Below, one piece after another: positions 45,073-51,468 of a stretch of 51,468 nt of DNA. The notes under the pieces were generated by a model that saw only the letters and a program-made list of their open reading frames with translations, ran no database searches and was not told the origin of the DNA. The translations under genes were made by a program, and so were the position numbers. Source of the DNA: Candidatus Zhuqueibacterota bacterium (lineage in GTDB: Bacteria; Electryoneota; RPQS01); the NCBI GenBank assembly GCA_003818605.1, contig RPQS01000026.1, positions 1 through 51,468 of the forward strand, written 5' to 3'. The stretch's first letter is position 1. Every line of letters begins with the position of its first letter.

Positions 45073-46612
45073 AATGAAGGCCGCGGCTCTCTTTGCGGCC
45101 CAGTGCGCTGCGAACAATCAAATCAGCTAAGATGACCAGATTTCGCAGTTCCACCAGCGGGCCGTTGACACGAGTGCGGCGATAAAAATCTTCGACTTCT
45201 TGCTTGAGCAGTTGCATCCGCCGCTGTGCGCGTTCCAGTCTGACAGTTGAGCGCACAATCCCGACGTAATCCCACATCACTTTCCGGATTTCATCGCGGT
45301 TGTGTTCGACCAACACCCATTCGTCCTGATTCACGGTTCCTTCCGCCGACCAATCCTCCGCACCGGGCAGTGAAGCCGATTCGCGAATCCACTCACGGCA
45401 ACTCAGCGCCGCTCGATGCGCGAAAACCACCGCTTCCAAGAGAGAATTCGATGCGAGCCGGTTGGCTCCGTGTACTCCCGTCATCGCCACTTCCCCCACC
45501 GCAAACAGGCCGCGAATATTTGTTCGTGCGTCTAAATCGGTAACCACTCCACCGCATTGGTAGTGCGCCGCGGGCACGACCGGAATCGGATCCCGCGTGA
45601 AGTCCAGACCGTGATCCCGGCAGATGTGATCAATATGCGGAAAGTCATGACGCAATCCTTCCGGCGGCAGGCGCGAGCAGTCCAGTACTACAAACGGATC
45701 GCCGCGCTTTTTTAATTCTGCGTCAATGGCTCGAGCCACGATGTCGCGCGGAGCAAGCTCCTTTCTTGCATCGTATCGTTCCATGAAGGAATCACCGTTG
45801 CGGGTGCGCAGTATGGCTCCGTATCCGCGCAGCGCTTCCGTGATTAAGGCTCGTGAACCACCGCTGTTATTGCCTTCATAGAGCGTGGTTGGGTGAAACT
45901 GAAAGAATTCCAGATTCCCGACGTTCGCACCCGCCCGCCAAGCCGCTACGACTCCATCGCCCGTGGCGATGTCAGGATTGGTCGTATGAAGATAGGCCAT
46001 GCCGGAGCCGCCCGTGGACAGAACAACGGCTTTCGCCAGAATGGTCTTGATGACATCATGCTGTTGATCGAGTACATAGGCGCCAAAACACCGCGCCGGG
46101 CCGCTTTGGGATGTGATTTCGTTTGGACGCGGTTCCACCAGCAAGTCCACCATTAAATGGTGCTCATAGAGGTTCAGCCTCCCGCCGGCCCTTGCTTGCT
46201 TGAGCAGTACGGCTTCAATTTCCTGTCCCGTATGATCGTGGTGATGCACAATTCGCGCGCGGCTATGTCCGCCCTCCCGGCCTAATTCCAATTCCTCCCC
46301 GTGCCTTGTGAAGCGCACACCCAAATCCGCAAGTTCCCGGATCCGATCCGGAGCGGATTCAACCACCAGTCTAACGGCGTCTTCATGGCACAATCCCGCT
46401 CCCGTCCGCAGTGTGTCTTCGGCGTGCAGTGAAAACGTATCGTCGCGCCCGCTGACGGCGGCAATTCCGCCCTGCGCCCAGTTGGTTGCCGATTCCGCCG
46501 AGTCCTTTTTCGTGACTAAAATCACATCGGCAAACTGAGAAATTTTCAAAGCGAGACTTAGACCGGCGATTCCCGATCCAACAATTAAAACATCCGTCTT
46601 CAGGTGAGCCAC
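44987..46612 (-). CDS. nadB: L-aspartate oxidase
   Basis: NadB oxidises L-aspartate to iminoaspartate, the first step of de novo NAD synthesis. The 541-residue flavoprotein has the FAD-binding start 'DVLIVGSGIAGLSLALKIS', 'SAESATNWAQGGIAAV', 'IVHHHDHTGQEIEAVLL', 'FFQFHPTTLYEGNNSGG', 'AAHYQCGGVVTDLDARTNI' and 'GVHGANRLASNSLLEAVVF', all in the expected order, and a helical C-terminal domain. The start is GTG at 46612 with AGGA five bases upstream. nadA and nadC are not in the window. The end overlaps the convergent plus-strand gene by 86 bp. Confidence 0.96.
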   Translation of the reverse strand: MAHLKTDVLIVGSGIAGLSLALKISQFADVILVTKKDSAESATNWAQGGIAAVSGRDDTFSLHAEDTLRTGAGLCHEDAVRLVVESAPDRIRELADLGVRFTRHGEELELGREGGHSRARIVHHHDHTGQEIEAVLLKQARAGGRLNLYEHHLMVDLLVEPRPNEITSQSGPARCFGAYVLDQQHDVIKTILAKAVVLSTGGSGMAYLHTTNPDIATGDGVVAAWRAGANVGNLEFFQFHPTTLYEGNNSGGSRALITEALRGYGAILRTRNGDSFMERYDARKELAPRDIVARAIDAELKKRGDPFVVLDCSRLPPEGLRHDFPHIDHICRDHGLDFTRDPIPVVPAAHYQCGGVVTDLDARTNIRGLFAVGEVAMTGVHGANRLASNSLLEAVVFAHRAALSCREWIRESASLPGAEDWSAEGTVNQDEWVLVEHNRDEIRKVMWDYVGIVRSTVRLERAQRRMQLLKQEVEDFYRRTRVNGPLVELRNLVILADLIVRSALGRKESRGLHFMTDYPEADHHREHDTILNCRDADGGAC

Positions 46613-46767
46613 TTGCGTCCTAAAAAGTTGGTATGTGAAGACTAATATACTTTAGACGTGAGCGATTGTCAAGCCATGCTTGATTTTAAGTCCGATTAAG
46701 CGTATTTTATACGCTGTCTGTTCTGTGGACGCACCGCCCGGTTCATCCTCACTCGATTACTTTAATC

Positions 46768-47415
46768 ATGAAAGCCTTCAGCCGCAGCATCAATCCCGAA
46801 CTGCTCTCTTTTTGGTACGATTATGCCGCTCCGGGCCGGATCGGTCTGATTCAAATTGACGTGGTGACGGCTCGTCTCATCAACTGGGTCGAGCGTCGTG
46901 TCACACCATCGGGTGAGCCGTCCCCCTGGGCACATGTCTTCTTTTTTATCCGCCCGCGTCATGGCGTACCGTGGATTGCCGAAAGCGATATGAACGTCCC
47001 GCTGCCCGGATTTCGACCGAAGCCCAGCGGACCGCAGAAAAATCTGATCTACAAGTGGTCCCATCCCGGAATTAATCGTGCCGCCATACTCGATCCCGGA
47101 CTCTCCGCGCTTCAGGTTGAAGATCTGGAGAAGATTATTCGTCGCCTTTTAAACGCGGGTTACACCTATCGCGTTTCCGAACTCGCGGAAGCCTGGATCG
47201 CCATGGTCAAACAGGATTTGACTTATCGCGGCCCCCTCTATCATTCCGATTCCATGCATTGCAGTCATTTTGTCCGCGAGTGCCTGCGGTTGATCGGGTG
47301 CGATCCTTTGGGCGCATCCGTATCGCCGGAAAACACCGTTCCGGAGCTGATTGCTCAGGCTTTCCCGGTGGTCGCCGAATGGTGCGCTCCTTTCACACCG
47401 CCATCCGTAAAATAA
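46768..47415 (+). CDS. Permuted papain-like hydrolase (YiiX/YebB-like, NlpC/P60 superfamily)
   Basis: The 215-residue protein looks like the circularly permuted NlpC/P60 family: the likely catalytic His comes first, in 'PSPWAHVFFFI', and the likely catalytic Cys later, in 'SDSMHCSHFVRECLRLIG'. 'GRIGLIQIDVVTARLINWVE' near the start is the first strand and helix. Such proteins include amidases and acyl-ester hydrolases; the substrate is unknown. No signal peptide is visible, so a cytoplasmic location is likely. It is alone on the plus strand, with a bidirectional terminator after it, and is divergent from nadB. Confidence 0.68.
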   Translation: MKAFSRSINPELLSFWYDYAAPGRIGLIQIDVVTARLINWVERRVTPSGEPSPWAHVFFFIRPRHGVPWIAESDMNVPLPGFRPKPSGPQKNLIYKWSHPGINRAAILDPGLSALQVEDLEKIIRRLLNAGYTYRVSELAEAWIAMVKQDLTYRGPLYHSDSMHCSHFVRECLRLIGCDPLGASVSPENTVPELIAQAFPVVAEWCAPFTPPSVK

Positions 47416-47442
47416 TTTTCGAAATAATCGTGAAAGCCAAAA

Positions 47443-47476
47443 CCGCCGGATAGAATTGTCCGGCGGCTAGTTTTTT
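47443..47476. terminator. Bidirectional terminator between convergent genes
   Basis: An 8-bp stem (47443-47450 with 47459-47466) is followed on the plus strand by CTAGTTTTTT and on the minus strand by TTTTGGCTT. It serves both the hydrolase gene and the 1036-residue protein gene. Confidence 0.8.
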
Positions 47477-47492
47477 CCGAAATCGGAACGAC

Positions 47493-50400
47493 TCAGCGCA
47501 CTAACAACAGTTTTTTGGCTTTCTCGTATGAGCCGCCCCCATGCATAGAATAAATATAGACACCGGAGGGCACCGGAAAGCCGGCATCGTCGCGGCTGTC
47601 CCAGACAGCGCGATACTCGGACGGAGCCTGCAGCGCCCGAACCAGAGTGCGGACCTTTCGGCCTAAGAGATCGTAGATCACGATTTCCACGCGCCCCGTG
47701 AAGGGCACGATGTATGGAATTTTAACTTCCTGATTGAACGGATTGGGATAGGCATCGCCAAGAATGAAATCGGAGGGCGGCAGCCGCGGGATCCCTTCCA
47801 CCATCATATCGAATTCCTGAATGGAAAGATCCGTGGCTTGCGCCGCTAATTGATAGTAGTAGCGTTTTCCGGGCTGCAGGGCGCGATCCGTATAGAGATA
47901 AATCGTGGCCGACGGGGCGGTTCCGCGGCCGACTAATTCCGGATTCAGCCTCCAGCTTGCCACCTGCTGATAGAGTTCCTCATCCTCCGCCCGGCGATAC
48001 ACGATAAATCCGGCGTTGTTCGTTTCACTGGCTACCCGCCAGATTAAACGTAAAGACCCGAAAGCCGTATCCTGTTCCGTCGCAAAACTGAGCAATGTCA
48101 CGGCCAACGCAACGTCCGGAGTGCCGAGCGGCCATTGCGCGGCCATAACCGGGTCCGTTCCGCAGTCAATCGAAGACGGCCCGTTGACCAGAAGATTAAT
48201 CCGGTTCGAAGGATTCGCATCGGTGGTATAAGCCATCGTCACCAGAAAGTACGTCTCATACCCGATGATCGGTGCCGCGAAACCGTCGAACACGATATCA
48301 TTTCCATTCCAGCCGGTTAAACGATCTATCAACAGATCGTGGGCTTCTGAAAAAAGCGAATCCGCGCTCGACCACAGACTGATTTGCGATCCCACCACGT
48401 CGGACGTGGTGACCGTGCCGTTCACTCGCAGTCGAAGTCCGCGCAGGAGGGCATCTCCACTCATCGTTCGCAAGGAAATGGAAAAACACAGTTCGCGGTT
48501 TGCGGAAGGAATAATAAAACCCGTTCCCCGATTGCCGCCCGCCGCATAGACGATCGTGCCGCTCGGATAAATCAGATCTTGGACTGCGGCGGACGACGCG
48601 GGATTCATCAGTAAATCCTGATACTCGATCCGCAACTGGTACACGGCGCGCGAAACTAATGCATCTCCCCCGCTCACGGAATCAATCCCTGTGGATGCGC
48701 TGAGCGAAGATGGCCGCAGGATAATCTCCTTGCCCGTTCCCGCGTACCAGTTGGAAAGATACAGAACGTGCGGCGATTGCCAATCGTTTTCCCCGCCGGT
48801 TCGTTCGAGGATCAATTTCGGGGTGGTCGGCAAGGCCGTATCCGGTTGATCATAGCGAACCAACACTTCGGAGCGGTTAAGGGTATCACCCGTTTGCGGC
48901 GTGTAAATGATCGCCGGAAGCGTGCGATCATCATAATACACGTCAGCGATGGAAGAAAACGCCTCAGCGTTGCCTTCCGCATCCCGATAATTCACGCGAA
49001 TCAGATAGCGAAGATTTCCGACAAGTCGGTTGTACTCCTCGAACGATCCGTCTCCCCTGACGCTGTCTACCATGTCCGAGTATCTAAGCTGCGATGCGCG
49101 CAGCAGAAATGAATAGTATCCCGCATCCATCGCATGGATGTACGCACGGTGTGGAGAGCCGGGATCCATGGAATCCGGAAAGGCCAGGAAAAACAGATAG
49201 ACACTGCCGGGCATCGGAGTCTCGGGCAATCGGAAGCTTACGCGAAAGTACTCGGTGATATTTGCCCGTGTTACCGGTTCTTCCAAGACCGGACGCAGAG
49301 TGACATGGTCGTTCGGCCAGACGTAGTTTTCGTTCGTCACGGACACCGTTTCATTCCCGATCGTATCGCCGCAACTCAGAGTCACGCCGTAGATGCATTG
49401 CGTGACCAAACGGTCCGTTTCCCCGCGATTGCTTTCCGCAACATACGGGCTGCTGCTTCCGATATCGCGTCCGTCCAAAAAGAAACTCTGGATACCCAAT
49501 CCGTACAACGAGGGGTCAAGCTGGAGAATGTGCGGGCTGAATGTATCGCGGACCACCGAACCCGTATCCATCGTAAACGTCAACCAGACTGTATCCGGAA
49601 ACTCGGTCATCTGAAAGATCACTCTGACCGTGGAATCCGTTGTCGAAGAGCCTTGCTGAGGCTCAAACAGCAGCGGCGGCGAGGTTTGGCGATCCACACG
49701 CACCGAATCCAGAGTGTCTGCGTTAGCGGTATTACGGAACACGTCCCGATACGAGAGAATAAACCGGTATGGCGCCATCGTGGTCAACGAGTTGCCGCCG
49801 ACGAGCGAATCTACTTGGGTTGTATCGAACAGGGCATTGGCATTCAGATGCAGCGTTTTATTCGACCCCGCATCCAGATCATGGAGCCACAGCGTATGCA
49901 GCGGTTCATTGTTCCCCGGCGTGATATTACGGATGGTCAACGTGAGGGTGCGGTAATAGGCTGGTTCCGGCTGACTGTAGCGCAAGGTAAAAACACGCGG
50001 CACCAGCGCGCCGGGCGGGGGTTCTAAAAACACAGGAGGAAATGTTCGAACGTCCGAAAAACGCACGTAGGTTGCATGCAGCGCGTCCACGGGATTGAGA
50101 ATGGGGATGACCTCGCCCACTTCCAGAAAACTCGAACGAATCGTGCTGACAAATTCATTTCCGCCCGCGTCCCGGGCGGCAATGCCCATCTCCAATTGGA
50201 GCGATGCGATGTAGGGATCCGTCACGTCGGTCAGCCGCAATCTGAAGCGGATTCTCCGCGGGTCGCTGATCGTGTCCACAACGACGGACGCCATATCTAT
50301 GGTATAGGTTTCACTGCGGCTTGGATTATCCACGGGAACGCTTGTCTCATAGAAATGTACACGCACAACATTCAAATTTTCCCGGTCTAAACCCGCTCCA

Positions 50401-50603
50401 TGGATCGTCCAGTCCGATCCCGCAAAATAGGAGGATACGACGTGAAGCGAGTCCCCCTCGATCACGAGTGTATCGCGCACGACACGCGAGCCAGAGAGTC
50501 CGATACCAAGAATTATCGGTTCCTGAGCCATGCCGCTGCGGGCTGAACACGCCAGCAGCAGTAGCATCAGCGCTCGCCTTGAATATTTCGTGATCCCGAT
50601 CAT
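47493..50603 (-). CDS. Large secreted modular protein with FnIII-like and sorting domains
   Basis: The 1036-residue protein has a signal peptide (MIGITKYSRRALMLLLLACS, cleaved near MA-QE), about five related beta modules of about 130-150 residues through residue 690, an Ig-like region, a fibronectin-type part ('SETNNAGFIVYRRAEDEELY' and 'LQPGKRYYYQLAAQA') and a C-terminal FlgD-Ig-like sorting domain ('DAYPNPFNQEVKIPYIVPF', 'IVIYDLLGRKVRTLV', 'SGVYIYSMHGG'). Each module ends with a turn like 'VDSVxGGxxL...Y.l.v.YrD..gN'. It is likely exported and attached to the surface in FCB style. No enzymatic motif is seen. The ribosome-binding site (AAGG) is close to the ATG. Confidence 0.82.
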   Translation of the reverse strand: MIGITKYSRRALMLLLLACSARSGMAQEPIILGIGLSGSRVVRDTLVIEGDSLHVVSSYFAGSDWTIHGAGLDRENLNVVRVHFYETSVPVDNPSRSETYTIDMASVVVDTISDPRRIRFRLRLTDVTDPYIASLQLEMGIAARDAGGNEFVSTIRSSFLEVGEVIPILNPVDALHATYVRFSDVRTFPPVFLEPPPGALVPRVFTLRYSQPEPAYYRTLTLTIRNITPGNNEPLHTLWLHDLDAGSNKTLHLNANALFDTTQVDSLVGGNSLTTMAPYRFILSYRDVFRNTANADTLDSVRVDRQTSPPLLFEPQQGSSTTDSTVRVIFQMTEFPDTVWLTFTMDTGSVVRDTFSPHILQLDPSLYGLGIQSFFLDGRDIGSSSPYVAESNRGETDRLVTQCIYGVTLSCGDTIGNETVSVTNENYVWPNDHVTLRPVLEEPVTRANITEYFRVSFRLPETPMPGSVYLFFLAFPDSMDPGSPHRAYIHAMDAGYYSFLLRASQLRYSDMVDSVRGDGSFEEYNRLVGNLRYLIRVNYRDAEGNAEAFSSIADVYYDDRTLPAIIYTPQTGDTLNRSEVLVRYDQPDTALPTTPKLILERTGGENDWQSPHVLYLSNWYAGTGKEIILRPSSLSASTGIDSVSGGDALVSRAVYQLRIEYQDLLMNPASSAAVQDLIYPSGTIVYAAGGNRGTGFIIPSANRELCFSISLRTMSGDALLRGLRLRVNGTVTTSDVVGSQISLWSSADSLFSEAHDLLIDRLTGWNGNDIVFDGFAAPIIGYETYFLVTMAYTTDANPSNRINLLVNGPSSIDCGTDPVMAAQWPLGTPDVALAVTLLSFATEQDTAFGSLRLIWRVASETNNAGFIVYRRAEDEELYQQVASWRLNPELVGRGTAPSATIYLYTDRALQPGKRYYYQLAAQATDLSIQEFDMMVEGIPRLPPSDFILGDAYPNPFNQEVKIPYIVPFTGRVEIVIYDLLGRKVRTLVRALQAPSEYRAVWDSRDDAGFPVPSGVYIYSMHGGGSYEKAKKLLLVR

Positions 50604-50654
50604 ATCCTTGCCTTTCGCGCGGCCATCGTTTTACATTTCGGAAAATCCTGCGGA

Positions 50655-51434
50655 CTACCTGAGCAGCAGCAGTTTGCCAACGGTCGTTTTTCGTGAAGAC
50701 TCGATCCGATAAATTAAAAGACCGCTGGCTTGATTCGGTATCGTCCAATTCAATCCGACACCTTCCGGGCCGGCTTTGATATTCCGAATTTCGGTCAGCT
50801 TCTGCCCGAGCAAATTATAAATTTTAACGGTGACCATTTCTTCCTGCGGAACAATGAGCCGCAATTTTTCGCCCTGTCGCAACGGATTGGGAACCAGCCG
50901 CGCTGCGCGTTCGGGAATCACCGCTTCGATATAACCCGGTTCCGGACTTCCTGCCGCATAATGACTGCGCGCGGCGTCGGCTTGCGCCCGCAGATCGTTG
51001 ACGTCGCTGCCTGCGACCAGAGCAAAAGCAAAATTGCGTTCTGCTTGTGCCGCGATACTCAACGGACCGACGGCAACCTGTAAACTGATGTCTTTGGCGT
51101 CGGTCAGCGGCGACGTAATACCCTGTCGCAGCACATTCCACTTCCGCTCGTCACTCCACGCGTTCGGCGCGTCCATCTCCGCGCGGTTATCTACAACATA
51201 AAACGCGCCCCACGCATCGTGAACGGCGGCAATACCAACCCAGGGCATCCCCGGTGCCGGAGAACTCACCCACGCTAATTCCGCCTCCGGATCGAAACCG
51301 GCGGTGTTTCGCTCGCCGCCTCCTACATCCCAATCGAGGAAAAACCCAGCGTAAACTTCGTTCCACGCGTTCAGGGAACGATTTTTCACCGTGTATTCGA
51401 GAATGCAGAATTTATTCTCGGTGGTCGCCGTCTA
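50655..51434 (-). pseudogene. Remnant or 5'-truncated secreted protein with sorting tail
   Basis: The frame is open from just after an in-frame TAG (51434-51432) to the stop at 50655. The first recognisable part, 'KFCILEYTVKN' and 'VYAGFFLDWDVGG', starts in the middle of a beta domain that in FCB bacteria usually follows a subtilisin-like protease domain. The C-terminal 80 residues are a sorting domain ('ARLVPNPLRQGEKLRLIVP', 'VTVKIYNLLGQKLTEI', 'SGLLIYRIES'). There is no signal peptide or protease core. A GTG at 51389 could start a 244-residue product but would cut through a strand. So the gene is either broken by the TAG (or a nearby frameshift) or its first part lies outside the window. 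It lies 51 bp upstream of the 1036-residue gene. Confidence 0.6.
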
Positions 51435-51468
51435 ATTAAAAACAGAAACTACGACGAGAGCGAAACAA

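Overview
The window reads as one contiguous piece of chromosome from a Gram-negative bacterium. It most resembles the FCB superphylum and its candidate-phylum relatives (Zixibacteria, KSB1, Calditrichaeota and similar). The reasons are: four secreted proteins with C-terminal sorting tails of the 'NYPNPFNPTTNIQFDL ... SGVYVYRIEVDG' kind; an ExbB-ExbD-ExbD-TonB cluster with TPR and PstS-like partners; an alternative GlmU-like protein; and a type IV pilus system with an outer-membrane secretin. The exact phylum cannot be fixed from the sequence alone. Base composition looks moderate (about half GC) and even, except for AT-rich gaps near 22.0-22.3 kb and 24.5-24.95 kb. I saw no rRNA, tRNA, CRISPR array, transposase, phage or integrase gene. 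Almost all genes are on the minus strand; only two small genes (44.6 kb and 46.8 kb) are on the plus strand.

Region by region, in the direction of minus-strand transcription. (1) 51.4-47.5 kb: two secreted proteins with sorting tails. The first lacks its N-terminus and has an in-frame stop just upstream; the second is a 1036-residue protein built from repeated beta modules. (2) 47.4-44.6 kb: a plus-strand permuted papain-like hydrolase, nadB, and a plus-strand small membrane protein that overlaps the end of nadB. (3) 44.4-43.3 kb: an ECF sigma factor and a membrane anti-sigma-like protein, closed by a strong terminator. (4) 43.0-24.8 kb: a nearly complete type IV pilus locus in the order pilA, pilT, three minor-pilin-like genes, pilM-N-O-P-Q, an SLBB polysaccharide-export-type protein, a large Ig-like lipoprotein, pilB, pilC, pilD. 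(5) 24.5-19.8 kb: two tandem paralogous secreted proteins, each with its own terminator. (6) 19.7-14.6 kb: obgE, dprA, a GlmU-like gene and ctpA, coupled by short overlaps. (7) 14.4-8.4 kb: a TPR protein, exbB, exbD, exbD, tonB, then a small membrane protein and a PstS-like lipoprotein. (8) 8.2-0.04 kb: gcvT, comB, ftsK, lolA, a flippase-type membrane protein and a tyrosine autokinase for polysaccharide export, all tightly packed behind a good sigma-70-type promoter.

Most of the window concerns the cell envelope: building and powering a pilus, exporting polysaccharide, energising outer-membrane transport and sending proteins to the surface. The most unusual points are as follows. The pilus alignment and secretin genes share a transcription unit with an SLBB export protein and an Ig-repeat lipoprotein. 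All three minor-pilin-like proteins lack the conserved Glu5. PilB carries two copies of a motif that matches c-di-GMP-binding MshEN domains. The Exb/TonB cluster travels with a TPR protein and a PstS-like lipoprotein whose phosphate-binding loops look degenerate.
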